Of a stretch of DNA of 64,000 bases, positions 46,801-59,540 are shown piece by piece. The notes beneath the pieces are model-generated. The model made no database searches. It worked only from the letters and a program-made list of their open reading frames with translations, and was not told the origin of the DNA. How positions within the stretch are numbered: position 1 is the first letter of the stretch; each line of letters begins with the position of its first letter. This stretch comes from Bactrocera neohumeralis (taxonomy: Eukaryota > Arthropoda > Insecta > Diptera > Tephritidae). The position numbers were made by a program, and so were the translations under genes. The stretch spans positions 12,086,089-12,150,088 of the forward strand of contig NC_065922.1 in NCBI RefSeq assembly GCF_024586455.1, read 5' to 3'.

Positions 46801-49800
46801 ATTTTAAAAATAAATGCATAGAGTTTGTATAAATTGGAATGTAATAGTTCATAAACTCGAGTTTAACATATTGAGTTTAAGAAACTCTGAAATTATTTTC
46901 ACATTTGTTGCATATTTTTCAAAACAAAAAATGGATATGTGTTATTCTAAATGCAATAATACATAAACTCGAGTTTAAGATTGTGAGTTTAAGAAACTCC
47001 GAAATTAATTTCACATTTGTTGTATACTTTTCAAAACAAAAAATGGATATGTCTTACTCTGAATGTAATAATTCATAAATAAAATAATTCAAGTTTAAGA
47101 GGAGTTTTAAACTCTGAACATTAAGTTTTCACAGTTTTGGATATTTTTAAAATTGTTTTTGTATTATTTTTTTTAATAAAAGTTGAAGATATTGATTTTC
47201 TCAAAATTAATATCAAACTTTTGTACATTTTAGAAACAAAAAATGGATAAATATTTTCTTGAATGTAATAATTCATAAACTCAAGTTTAAGATTGTGAGT
47301 TTAAGAAACTCTAATATTAATTTAAATTTTTTTGCATATTTTCAAAAAGAATTGTATATAAATTGGAATTTACTAGTTCATAAACACGAGTTTGGGAATA
47401 GAATCTAAAATTTATTTGAAAAATTTACTATTTTTCAATTGTTGTTGTTGTATTGTTCTCAATATAATAGGATTTTGAGGTTAAGAAACTCTAGAACTAA
47501 ACTCACATTTTTTGTATACGTACTTCTAAAAAAAATTTTTAGAGTTATGGACTATAAACTCGAGTTTAATAATTTGAGTTTAATCCTAAAATCCTAAAAT
47601 CAATTTCACTTCTTCTATGTACTTTAAAAACGAAGAAGAGGGGTTTGTATAATTAGAATGCAACAGTTTCTAAGCTCCAGCTTAAGTATTTGAGTCTTAT
47701 TCAAAAATTATTTTTCAAAAAAAAAACAGTGTTTGGTTTTAATCTTTAGTGCTAAACACCAAAATAGTTAATAAACTCGAGTTTAAGTATTTCCGTTTTA
47801 AATTAATTTAATTTATTGCATATAGTATGCACATTACGTCAAGTTTTTTGCATGTCAGGGCATAAACTCTAAATAAAAATGGTGTTTAAGACGAGTTAAA
47901 GGAAAAGTTTAGTGCTAAACACCAAAAGTTAATAAACTCGAGTTTTCGGCGTATCATGAACAGTGTAGTCAAGCTTTAGATAATGTCGAAAGTATATACA
48001 TATTATTCCTTTAAATCTTGGAAGAATGTCGGAATGTCTAATAACACTTTGTCTAATGCGCTGTAGACAAAATCACAGCAGTAACTACATTCGAGACTAT
48101 AATCTTTTGTAATTTATTTATTAGATGCATGTACATATGTAAGTATGTACGTAAACGATAATTACAATAAATTTATTTAGTTTTACAACGTCGCCATTCA
48201 TCAATAAAAGTTGTTTTGTCGCTTTGATTTTATTGTGCAATAAACATATTTTACTGCCACCGTCATGTAGTTAATAATTGTTGAAGCAATGCAGTTGGAA
48301 TGTAAGTACATATGTAACTAATATATAGAAGTAAATAGTAAATAAAAGCAACACACTCAAGATACTTAAGAAAAAATTTTAAATTTATTTAAAAAAAACG
48401 AAACTTTAGCTTCAATTTAACTATTCCCAAAAAAAATCTAAAATTTAAATCTTTAATCCCCAAATATGTAAAAAACTCACCTTATATACTCCGAGCTGTT
48501 GGTGAAGAAATCAACGAGGCATGCCAACAAATAGGTCTCAGGCAGATTGAACAAAGTGTTCAACACATAGACGCGCTTCTCGTCCAATTTCAAAAATTTG
48601 TTGGGATACAATTCATATACTTGATGGCTAAACGTTGAAGAAAAGGAAGTAAGATGAAAATAAATTGAATATTTTAGTATATTGTGGAGTTTATATGGTA
48701 TTTACTTACTGTTTGAGAAATTCGAAGCCACGCACGCACACCAAGATGTTGCCGTAGGCGTCCACTTTCAGGAGATTACCGTAGAGTGTGTCAAACCACA
48801 GGCCACGCACCGGAAACGAGGGATCATATTCGAATTGTAAAATCTCTTTGGGATAACCGTCATTGACAAGGCACTCCTTGGCCAAATCGAAGCCGAGTTG
48901 TTCATATTGTGGCGATTTGTATTCTAAAAAGTTGAAAGTTACCAAATTAGTTGAAAGAATTTAAGAGTCTATTTATTCACTAAACGGGGTATATCAAGTT
49001 TGCCAAGATGTTTGGAATATTCAAAAGGAACTTTTGGAGAATCTATAAAGAATATATATAAATGATAAGTGGGACGAGCTGAGTCGATGCCGGTCTGTCT
49101 ACCCGTCAGTTTGTCTGTATATGGTATACGCGAACTATTTTCTCAGTTTTGGAGATCGATCTGAAATTTTGTACACGTTCTTTTATTTTCAAGAAGCTGC
49201 AATGTCGGAACTGTCGTATTCAAACCACTATACGGTATGGCTGCCTTACATACTGATCGATCAAATTCAAGTCCTTGTAAGAAAAACTGAACATAAATCT
49301 TTACGAAATTTGGCACATTTAGAAAACTAAAGCATATATCTGTCATAGGAACTGAACGATGAATAACAAGTCCATGTATGGATAGTATACTGAGCTCTAT
49401 TAGAATAGATTTGTAACGACAATGAGGTTAGCAATGATTTTTTCGGAAAATCATCGCATTTTCATCTCGCAAAAGAAAAATTAAAAGTGATCGTCAAGCA
49501 ACCAAGTAATTCTCATTGCGTTATACTTGTACATTAGAACTTGGTCCATGTTTCGTCAAAAATGCTACTAGAGAAGATATTTCAGTAAATGGTGAGAGCT
49601 AAAGAAATAGGTTAAGCCATAAATAGTTTGATTGGACTTTGTTTTTAAGAGGATGGTATCTAGTTCAGTAATCGGGTTACTATTAGCCTTTGCGAGGTTA
49701 ATTTGGTTTTGACTTCTCGACTTCGGCGAATGATCGAAAAAAGCATCAAATATCTGGACTCCAAACGTGAATATAGAGCAAGCCATACTTGAGATGGAGC

Positions 49801-50888
49801 TAGCAAGTGAATTAAAAGGTCACTGTAAAACCGGCTGAGCTGTGTTGCATAAATGACAATAGGTTCCAAAAAAGATGGAACGAGAAACCACTGTATGGAT
49901 GACCTTGTAGCACTATATACTTAGAATAGAATATCAGTCAGCGGAAGAACGAAGAGCTCTTCTCTATATTATAATTTTTCAGGGTTTTAGGATAATTCTC
50001 TTCTACTTATATTACTTGAATAAAAATATTCAGGATTACTAGGTTAGGTCTCTTTCATACTATGAAAAAATGTTTTTTAGAATAGCTCCCACCAAATTTT
50101 GCCAGCGATACCTTACACTAAATTGACTGAAAGGAATTCTGCCGCTACAACAATAACAACTAAATTGCCTTTAAGCGATGGTGGTCAAAAGAAGAGTTCT
50201 TTGGCTTCTATAGGATGGACCAGGTTATGATTTAAGCATTTTGTTTTTTGAGGTTAAGGAAAATATTAATTTCTTCAATCTATAACACTTCAGATTATTT
50301 GTCTGAGATTTGGTTTATTTAAATCTTTAAGTCTGTATCAGGTCTTCCGACTTTCATTTAAGAATTCTTGAGGTTAAATAGAAGATTTATTTTTCAATCT
50401 GTACCAGTTCAGATTATTGGTCCGAGACTAGGTGTATCGAAGTCAGTAGAAAGACCTGCCGTTCATTTAAGTATTTTTGAGGTTCAGGAGAGTTTTTTTT
50501 TAATTTTGTTCCACTTTAGATTATTGGTCAAAGGTTAGGTTTATCATCTTAATTATATACAATTATGATAAATTTATTACTCCGTGATTTCTCTCTAATA
50601 TTAAACTAGTTTAGAACTGCCTTTTTTCATTTTTTATTTTTGTGTTCGAAATACACTCGGGAAATTAGGCGGTAAGGTTGAGTTGTCGAGTTCAACCCCT
50701 ATTGTTAATTTCTTAGTAATTTCGCTTACAATAATGAAGACAAAATTCCACTTATTTCCGCGCGAGCAACACTCTGCATGCAATTAAGAACTAATTAATA
50801 GCGGAGACACTTACCCGCCAAAGTGTAGTCCATATCGAAGCCATAGAATTTAATATTCTCCAAGTGCAGCGATCTGTTCACGAAAATT
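43869..50888 (-). CDS. Cytosolic purine 5'-nucleotidase (NT5C2 family), 5' end missing
   Basis: Seven exons on the minus strand: 50888-50815, 48923-48710, 48627-48481, 46098-45978, 45907-45354, 45287-44843, 44027-43869. Junctions are GT-AG and the total fits one frame (570 residues). The enzyme is a HAD phosphatase that dephosphorylates IMP and GMP. Motif I is in FYGFDMDYTLA (both catalytic Asp present, first exon). Motif II is in LLTNSEYKYTD, the KPLFFGEGT loop follows, and motif IV is in YVGDHIFGDILKSKK. RQVDTKTG, MAYGMMGSLFRSGSRQT and YYPFSYMFRA match the vertebrate enzyme. The C-terminus is acidic (DEDYSEEESDQ), as in vertebrate NT5C2. About 35 N-terminal residues precede IFVNRSL in relatives; no exon for them was found up to 64 kb. 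Introns are long and repeat-filled. I recall the Drosophila ortholog as CG32549. Confidence 0.95.
44100..44700 (-). repeat. TGGCAAC-motif array in a nucleotidase intron
   Basis: Motifs like GTTGGCAACTCTCC, AGTGGCAACACCGC, ATGGCAACCCTG, CTGGCAACCCTT and GGTGGCAACCCTCTT occur near 44157, 44275, 44404, 44530 and 44649, every 118-129 bases. This is the same monomer type as in Tsf1 intron 3; a further partial copy is near 57953-58062. Confidence 0.7.
46700..47960 (-). repeat. ~112-bp tandem repeat with CTCGAG palindrome in a nucleotidase intron
   Basis: CATAAACTCGAGTTTAA recurs at about 46739, 46851 and 46962 (112-bp spacing). Decayed copies follow near 47075, 47275, 47383, 47550, 47773 and 47933. 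Each early unit also has GAGTTTAAGAAACTC, a second inverted repeat. The last two copies share an extra GTGCTAAACACCAAAA block, showing later duplication of a modified unit. Confidence 0.8.
49000..50810 (-). other. Large intron of the nucleotidase gene
   Basis: No exon seen. About 49040-49330 resembles the dispersed ~153-bp repeat family (CAAATTCAAGTCCTTGTAAG and TATACGGTATGGCTGCC in one orientation). The rest is AT-rich unique-looking sequence. Confidence 0.5.
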
Positions 50889-50899
50889 CTGCAAATAGA

Positions 50900-51590
50900 A
50901 GCGCAAAAAGCGAGCAAAAATTAGTGATGTATTATTATAATAAATGATTAGCTGTCTTTTAATTAAGTTGTGGTCATTTTTTGCAATTAACTGTGCATTC
51001 ACAATTTTCCACACTCACAATGGATTCAATTAGCAAGCTTAATAGGGAGAGCTCCGTCGCGTCAAATTGCTTTTTTTAGCATACGAGAGTGTGTGGGCAT
51101 GTGTGAGTTTGCAAAATTAGTAAAAATAATTTTGGGCACTTTGGGAGCCGGACCATATGTGTTGCAGCCGAGCGTATGCATGATGAAAAATACGTAAAAA
51201 TAAATGAAAGTGGTGGTGAGGCTCGAAGGCATGCTGCCCAGTGGTATACTCGTGTCTCTTAAAATAAAATGAAATAATTTGTTAACAAAGTATTTTCGCA
51301 TGGACACTCTGCGGCAGCTCAAACGCGTGAATGACCAACATTTATTTGGCTGAAAATATTGGGAGACAGGCGCTCAAGTGGAAGAGTGACGCCAAATTGG
51401 TCACTCAACACGTGCGTCAGCTAAGCTGCTTTATACGAAGAGTTCGTGAAATAATTCGCGATTTATAAATATCTCGGAAAATTTTCCCTTTCGATTTTTT
51501 GCGATAAAAAAATCTTCAGATATAAAATGTAAGCCCATCAGAGGCAGCTTTAAACTGATATATCTACTATAAACAAGCGAGAATTTTAAC
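50900..51590. other. Upstream intron or 5' region of the nucleotidase gene
   Basis: No convincing upstream exon. The minus-strand frame at 51322-51062 has no match to the expected N-terminus of the family. Confidence 0.4.
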
Positions 51591-51880
51591 TTCCGTTACA
51601 CTGAAGCTAAAATACCCTCCACAGGTGCATTTTTATTGTATAAAAATGTATTTATTCCGAGTTTGATCGTTCACTTTGTATGACAGCTATTTGATATAGT
51701 AGCTCGATCTAGAAAACTTATTCAGATATTATAGCATTGTCTTAGACAATAATCCCTTCCAAATTTCCTGACGATATCTTTTCAGATAAAAATGTTTTAA
51801 AACAAGAGCTTGATTTTGATTGTTCAGTTAGTATGGCAGCTATATGTTATAGTTGAGGAATTTTTAGCAGTATCTTGAAA
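51590..51880 (+). repeat. Dispersed ~153-bp-unit repeat, short copy
   Basis: Begins AACTTCCGTTACACTGAAGC, has CCACAGGTGCATTTTTATTG and two diverged units (GTATGACAGCTATTTGATAT, then AGTATGGCAGCTATATGTTA). It is the same family as 54470-56090. Confidence 0.7.
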
Positions 51881-54460
51881 ATAATATAAGCGTAAGGCTC
51901 TATTCATTCCTCGTCAATTCATTGATAGTTAATGAGTTGTTCTCAGTATATGCTGATGTCACTGAGTTCTCTCAGCATAGTACAATATTACGACTCGTTC
52001 CTGGAATCTTCTTATGTAGTAAAAACTTGAGATCAAACAGTTTTCTAGTAGTCAACCGACAGTTTATGTTATCGGTTATCCAAATTCGATACCTTGGAAA
52101 CTATCGATTACACCCCTGCGGGTCACTGGAGATAAGAGTTTACGCCGAATAAAATTCACTATGTCTTATATCAGGGCTTTACTTTCAGGGATAGTTTAGT
52201 CAGAAAAGAGTGTTACATATATTATTCAGCTTGAACTAAATTATAACACTTTCAGTGAGATTCTTACTAATGAAATGACATTAAAGCTAAAATGTCACCA
52301 GTCATGAGCTGAATGGGGGCTCAACTGGAGGTAGCTCCCGTTACGAGGTCACATCAGCGATTTAATTCTGGTATGACGGAGAACAGTAAGCCCTTGGAGT
52401 TTGCTTTAATCTGCTGCTCAATGCGCTCTTTCCTTAGGGGAGAATCGTGGTGTTTGGGGTTTAAACCCAAATATGGAGAGAGCTGATCTTGGCACAGTTC
52501 AATGTGAAGTCTCATTGTGGCCGGCTGCTGAACCCAGCGTTCGGCAGAGATTTTAGGTGGACCTCGAACCCGACCACAGCGGAATAGGTATTGATTACAC
52601 CTTACCAATAACCACATGATGCTCTCCATGTTTGGTGCGCTGATGAAGGCATTGTTTTGATCCGATGTGTTTTTAAGCATCGTGGCGTTAGACTGTAACA
52701 CGACAGGTACTCACGTAGACAGATGTTAGCCATCAAGTCAGTCAGTGCCTCAGATAGGGCAGTGATACGCCAAGAACAACTCCAAGTATTCTACTTTCTC
52801 ACTTACTGGTTCAAATAGGGTAAGATAATTGATATAACAGTTCTTGGGCGGAAAAAATTCGGGTAACTTTGAATTGGCTGTTGTGGGAACTGAGTTTATA
52901 ATTCTCTGTAGATCCGGTAGAATAATATCGGCTTAATACAAAACATGTTTTAAGGTTGACGAAACGTTAGCGAATTATCCTTGTTTGTTCCCAATTTTTA
53001 GCCCATTCTGATGATATAGGTATATAATTTAAAGGCTTCTAGTCATGAAAGTTAAAATTTGAAGTGGAAACATCAGAAATTATCTTTGATATGTTTTCTA
53101 CTGATTAGGTGGAATTTTATCAGATGAACAAGGAGCTAATGAGTTCAGTGCCTTATACTCTAATAAGATTTCTTCTAAGGTTTTGATACTCTTTTTCATC
53201 CCATAGGCAATAGCTTGAGATATTTAATAGAACTAGTTGCAATGGAAGGTACATTGGTACGTATGAGAAAGGTCCTTTATTTTACCTGCGCGCTGAAATG
53301 TAGGCAATTAATTTATTTATCTAAGTACAGGTAAGTGTATAGAATATATATATAAACTATTTTTTTTTGGTTAGACCATTTTACTCTCTCAAATCTTTCT
53401 TTGTTTTCAATTAATGGAAATCGCTGCGTGAAAACTATCAGGTCCGTCGTAAATCTTGCCACAAAAGACTTTGACTTAACCCAAAATATTTTGGTAGAGT
53501 GGCACGTGCCTTCTTAGCGTCTATACCCGCTGTTTATAAATATTTTTTGGCTGCGCAAAAAAGCTACAATCTAACAAAGTAGACCTTAAAAGCAGTAAAG
53601 ATTGGAGCCAACGCACCCAACTGAAGCAAGTTGTGCGCTGATGACGTCCTTAATATTATTATTGTTGTTGTTGGCGCTTACGGATGACTGAATATTGTTA
53701 AAATGTAAACAATTTTGAGTTTTGTCTACGCCGCGTCAACCGTGTTTTTTGTTTTGCAAAAACAACACATTTACCACACAAATACAAATCCCAGCATGGA
53801 AATTATATTTAGCAGCGCGTGTGTGTAAGTAAAACGGTGGAGCCGGGTTGACAGTGTTGCTGTTCGATGCGTGTGACGTGTGTCCATTTCAATATTTCAA
53901 TATTTGGTATTTGCATTCAATATTTTGCGCAATATTTATAGATGCTAGTGGGCCAGACGTGCAGCAAGGGTGAGAGGTGCCTTTAAAGTTGATTAAAATT
54001 GTTATTAAGTGAATAACAGCAAATCTTAAACACGTGTGTGACTATGTATGCATGTATTTGTGTATGTATAGATCCATGTATGTATGTGTGTATGTTTGTA
54101 AATGCATGAATTGTTTTTGTGCCTATATATAGAATTGCAAATGTGATGGGGTTATCAGCTACCGTTATCTATTACTAAATTAGATGCATATGAAATGTGT
54201 TACAACACTAACAACAACATGCATACACATTTATGTAATCATTTGTAACTTAACTAGTTTTCGCCACAACCAGCAATTTTCAATTTCCTTCGAGCTTTAC
54301 TCAATAAATTAGTTCTAAAAAAGTTGCACGAAGGCAAGTTTCTTAGATGCCGCCCTATTAAAAAATCATCAATTATTATTAAATGAAAATTGCCACCTTC
54401 AGCACACATAAATACATATGTATATACATATATGCCGTATTACACGAAAAACTTGCGCCA
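51880..54460. other. No gene recognised
   Basis: Mixed AT-rich DNA. The block 52300-52760 is more GC-rich and has a 115-codon minus-strand frame (52701-52354) that may be an old retroelement piece, but no motif confirms this. Microsatellites ATGTATGTGTGTATG near 54045-54095. Confidence 0.5.
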
Positions 54461-54469
54461 AACTATTTA

Positions 54470-56090
54470 GGCAAAAGGCCCAGCAAAAAAAAAGGACGGT
54501 AACTTCGGTTGCAAAGAAGCTATGCCCTTCACAAATGAAAAAGTATAACTTGATTGTGATCGATCAGTTTGTATGGCAGCTATATGATATAGTGATCCGA
54601 TCTCAAACATTTTTTCAGAGATTATAACGCTGACTGGAATAATAATCTATGTCAAATTTCGTGACGATACCTTGTCAAATAAAAAGTTTTTCATACAAGG
54701 ATTTGATGTTGTTGGGCAGTTTGTATGGCAGCTGTATGATATAGTGATCCGATCTCAAACACTTTTTCAGAGATTATAACGCTGACTGGAATAATAATCT
54801 ATGTCAAATTTCGTGACGATACCTTGTCAAATAAAAAAGTTTTTCATACAAGGATTTGATGTTGTTCGTCAGTTTGTATGGCAGCTATATAACATAGTAA
54901 TCCGATCAGTACAGTTTGTTGAGATGTTATAGTGTAGTACTTGAAAATATTCTATGCCAAATTTCGTGAAGATATCTCGTCATATAAAAAAGTTTTCCAT
55001 ACAAGGACTTGATATTGTTCGTCAGTTTGTATGGCAGCTATATGATATAGTGATCTGATCTCAAACATCTTTTCGGAGATTGTAACGGTGACTGAAATAA
55101 TAATTTACGTAAAATGTCGTGACGATACCTTGTCATATATAAAATTTTTCCTATAAGGACTCGATGTTGTTCGTCAGTTTGTATGGCAGCTATATGATAT
55201 AGTGGTCCGATATGAACAATTTTTCGGAGAATGCTATATTATTTTAGATAATAATCCATGCCAAATTTCGTGAAGATATCTTGTCAAATATAAAAGTTTT
55301 CCATACAAGGACTTGGTATGTTGTTCGTCAGTTTGTATGGTAGCTATATGATATAGTGGTCCGATCTCAAACATTTTTTCGGAGATTGTAACGGTGACTG
55401 AAATAATAATTTATGTCAAATGTCGTGACGATACCTCGACATATATAAAATTTTTCCTATAAGGACTCGATGTTGTTCGTCAGTTTGTATGGCAGCTATA
55501 TGATATAGTCGTCCGATAAGAACAATTTCTTCGGATATTATTCCGTGGCCTTGTAGAATAATCCATACCAAATTTCGTGAAGATATCTTGTCATATAAAA
55601 AAGTTTTCCATACAACGATTTGATTCTGATCGTTCTGTTTGTAAGGAATCTATATGCTAAAGTGGCCCGATCTAAAAAATTTTCTCGGATATAGTAGTCT
55701 TGCTTAAGACAATGATCTACGCTAAATTTCGTAAAAATATCTTGTCATATGAAAAAGTTTTCCATACAAGGACTTCAGTTTGATCGGTTAGTTTATTTGG
55801 TAGCTATGTGTTATAGTAGTCCGATCCGAATAGTTTCCTTGAGAATTGTAGCGATGCCTTGAAAAATGATCTTTGCTGAATTTCGTAAAAATATCTCGTC
55901 AAATAAAAAAGTTTTTCTTACAAAGATTTCAGTTGGGTCGGTCCGTTTGTAAGACAGCTATAAGCTAAAGTTGTTCGATATCGGCGATTCCGACAAATAA
56001 GCAGCCTCTCTAAAACTGAGGAACCAGTTCACTTTATAGGACCTCTGACTTTTCATTTTGGTGTTAATATACCCTGTTCAAGGTATAAAA
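54470..56090 (+). repeat. Ten-unit tandem array, ~153-bp period
   Basis: AGTTTGTATGGCAGCTATAT recurs near 54567, 54717, 54870, 55023, 55174, 55329 and 55482. Diverged copies lie near 55636, 55791 and 55944. Each unit also contains a CCGATC core, an AATTTCGTGAAGATATCTTG-like stretch and CATACAAGGACTTGA. Flanks are AACTTCGGTTGCAAAGAAGC on the left and TATACCCTGTTCAAGGTATA on the right. The same flanks bound one- or two-unit copies elsewhere, so this locus is an expansion of a dispersed element. Confidence 0.9.
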
Positions 56091-56099
56091 GAAAACCAA

Positions 56100-59000
56100 A
56101 AAATAAGCACAAAACTATCGAAAAATTACCAGCAGCGCGCACAAAAAGGTTAGAGAACTCTTCAATTGCCGTTTAGGTTAGGTGCTGCCACCGACGCCGC
56201 CATTATAACGGACAGTTGGGTAGTTGCCTCTAGCGCCTTGTTAGAGTGGCCACTGATTTGTTGCTGGCAGCACGCCAAATATTGATTCTCGAGCAAACTC
56301 GCAAAGCTTTAAAATTTGGCAGCTAACTCACTGCCATGAAGCCATGAATATCCTGCTGATGCCGAGCGTTTGAAAGTGTCATGAATTTTTATTTGGAAGC
56401 TTACCGAAAAAGGGTTTGGCTTTGAGACACTGCTGAGGAAAGCGAAAATTGTGCAAGAATATGAGAATTGTTGTATGTGCTTTTTGCTTTTGCAAATGCA
56501 AAATAGATTGCTTACACATTTAATTTATATTAAAGAGTGCACTGATGTGGGGCAGTTTATAAATTGATTGAATTTAGCTTTGGTATACATAGTTAATACC
56601 AAAAGTGAGTTCACGTGCTTAGAAATTTAAGGATGTAATCAGTTTTTAGTGGGTGGCCAGGTTTTCGGGGTTTCGGATTAGTTTCGTCAGCCCAGCCAAA
56701 TATTGGATAAGAATATATAAACAAATAACAGTACAACTGAACTCTATTCGAAGAGCAAATTTTGTACTGATATCAAAACGTCTTTCTTTTAAAGCTTACC
56801 TTCGCCTTAAATAAATTATTTTTGTTATTGTTTGAACTTACGGTTTTTGGCAAAATTCGACCTGGGCCTTATTGGACTATACATCCGGTAAAAGTTTACT
56901 CGGGCGCTATCTGGAGGAAATTACTTTTTCAGACTTATACTTGCAAGGATTCTATAACGATTCTAAATTATTTCAGTAAAACTTTCAAAGTCACCTAGGG
57001 TTTGCAACCTCGAAGTGTATTTAATTCTACATCGGCACTTGTTCGATGTTTTTTAAGGCAGCTTAAAGATATAAAAAAAGAAAGATCGCCTTTTTCATTT
57101 GGATTGTTATGAGATATGTTCATTCGACCACTGTTGCCGAATTTATTGTTTTTAATGGTTTTTGTGTTCTTTTAATTATTTTTGTTGTTGTTGTATTGGG
57201 TTTGGCAAAAATTCTTCTTAGCTATATACTCCGCGCGGGTGTCATGTGCTGCTTACAATGTCATGATGTCAATCTTGCTCCTGTCAGAGTCATTACATTG
57301 CAGGCAGACGGCTCCTAGAAGGCTGACCAATATTTTCCCAATCATCCCTTATGTTGGACTGCTTTATATGCATCCTCAGAAGTAGGTGAATGGGTAATAC
57401 AACGGACATTGCTAATGAAGTACCTGGCGGTAGGTATAAAACGCTAGGGGCAGAGACTCCCGAATCAAAAACTCAACATGGAGAACAAGAAAGCAACGAA
57501 ACGAACTGGGATACCAGTCCAAACGTCGGTGGGAGACGAGGCTGCTTCTTCCACTCCACTGCAACGGGAGCAGGTTGCTGTGGTTGTAGTACTAATACCA
57601 AACCAGCTTTACAGCGCACGGACGCCTCGGTTCATGAAGTCTCGTACCCAGAAAGCGCTGTAAGCATTAACGGAAAAAAGTAGGAAGAGCTTCTTCACTC
57701 TTCTGTGCAGACGACCGAGGGTTCCAACTTTGCCAACAAGAGAGGGACCCGGAAGAAACCGAAAAGTAGGGGTTGAATGCAAAAGCGAGGTGCAAGGCGG
57801 CGGTCGGAATATGCAACCATCCCGAGTCACAGTTCGCCACTCGAAACTGGTGTAATGCTTCGGATCCAGCGTAAACTAATCGCATTCTGGAGCATATCGC
57901 TGAAGGCAGCGTTTGACGGAGAGCGAATATTAGTAATATTTTTTTCGATAGGTGGCAACTCTCATACAAAAACGTTTCAAATCTAATTTTTTCGGGAAGA
58001 CTTGCTTAAACGTTCTTGTTAAAATTTATTTTTGGTTTTACTTTCATGGATAGGTGGCAACCTTTTGAAAAAAATATGTTCAAAACGAAGATGCCAGTAT
58101 ACTTTTCATTTGCTATACATGTCGCAATTGTTAGTTTTGCCTTACTTCTTTCGGATATGATAATTTTACTTGGTCATATATAGATCTAAAGTTAGGCCAC
58201 CGACAGAGAACTCCCAAATTAAAAAAAATAAAACTTTTAAGGAATTTTATTAAATTCAAATATGAAAAAAACCGCCAAAAAATTTTGTGTTATCATAGAA
58301 GTTACCAAATATTACACATAAAACAATAAGAACAAAAATTGGAGGAAGCTCTCAAAGCTCTAAAGAGTCTTCTAAATAATATACAAAATATATAATATTG
58401 TCCAATTTCACTAAAAGTCAATATTTAAGACTTCACCTGCTTCATTAAATATTAATAAAACTTTAAACTCCAATCAAAAGTAGCACACAAGCCACACAAC
58501 CAGCCGCGCAAATTACCAAACTTTAGTGATTTCTAAAACAATATTGAGAATATTTCTATTATTTTGTGAAAAGCACTCCGCAGCACCATCATAGCAGCAT
58601 CTTTAAGTTCGAGCTAACATATTAAAGTATGTTAGTAGTTAAGTTTTCATTAAGTCCTGTCGCACACTTTCTTTTGTCGGTCCATTTCGAATTCTTTCAT
58701 TAAATTGTTCGGCGGCAGCATGTGCGTTTGATGGCAACTCCGGCAGGATTTTACATACCGAATTGCTATGTACCAGGTGGCGAATGGAGGCGAGACATAC
58801 TCACATGCTAGTTAGTAATGTTCTCTGCCAAAAGTGCGTAACTACATTTTAGTAAGTTTTGAGTTTAAACTACTTATTAGTGAAGGTTTGACAAACATAT
58901 AAACAGATGATCCGATGTTCTTTTTAATTTTAGATTAAGTGTGCGTAACTACAATAAGTTCTCGCTGTTTGTTAATAGTTGGCTCCAGCAGTTAATGGTG

Positions 59001-59150
59001 ATCGATTTTGATGTATCCAAAACATGATAAACTTAAGGTAGATATCAGAAAAAGAAACTTCATTTTCACATTAGTGACTATGTGTCATATACTTTTGGTA
59101 TATGTCGGATTTTTTGCACAATATTCGTCATTTGCGGGAAATGCTGATTT
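56100..59150. other. No gene recognised
   Basis: AT-rich DNA. The segment 57380-57930 is clearly more GC-rich, with overlapping open frames on both strands (57390-57683, 57478-57663). It could be an old retroelement ORF1, but shows no Cys knuckle or other motif. TGGCAAC motifs occur at 57953 and 58054. Confidence 0.5.
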
Positions 59151-59540
59151 TCTTATTTAGTCAAAGAAATCGGCGGCTAAAGCCATCATCAGTAACTCCA
59201 AAAAGTTTACGGAGGATTCATGACTGGGAGTCACCCACCAAAGCATTTCAAAGCGATTAAATGTGCTGGAAATGATTCAGAAACAAGAAACTCCACAAAA
59301 TTTACGTAGGCTTCAGGATTGCGCCAAACCCGTTAAAACCGACTTGGACCGACTATTGCACCGTCCGATTATTATTTGTTCCGTTTGATGAAGCATCGTC
59401 TGAAGCAGTTCTATTTAAAAGACGGCATCGAAAAATGCCTTGATTCCTGAATAGCATCACAAGATGAACACTTTTACCGTAATGGTATTCGAGCTTTGCC
59501 CGTAAGCTGGCAAAAGTTGTGGTTAGCTATGGTCAATACT
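59150..59540 (+). mobile_element. Mariner relic, heavily deleted
   Basis: VTHQSISKRLNVLEMIQKQET (HTH region) at about 59232-59294 is followed after a large deletion by APSDYYLFRLMKHRLKEQFY, then DEHFYRNGIRALPVSWQKL. These are the two ends of a mariner transposase. Stops and frameshifts interrupt it. The family differs from the copies at 19.5, 27 and 39.6 kb. Confidence 0.75.

Noticed and set aside
51062..51322. Minus-strand frame as first exon of the nucleotidase gene
   Set aside because: No similarity to the conserved residues before IFVNRS and no fitting splice donor.
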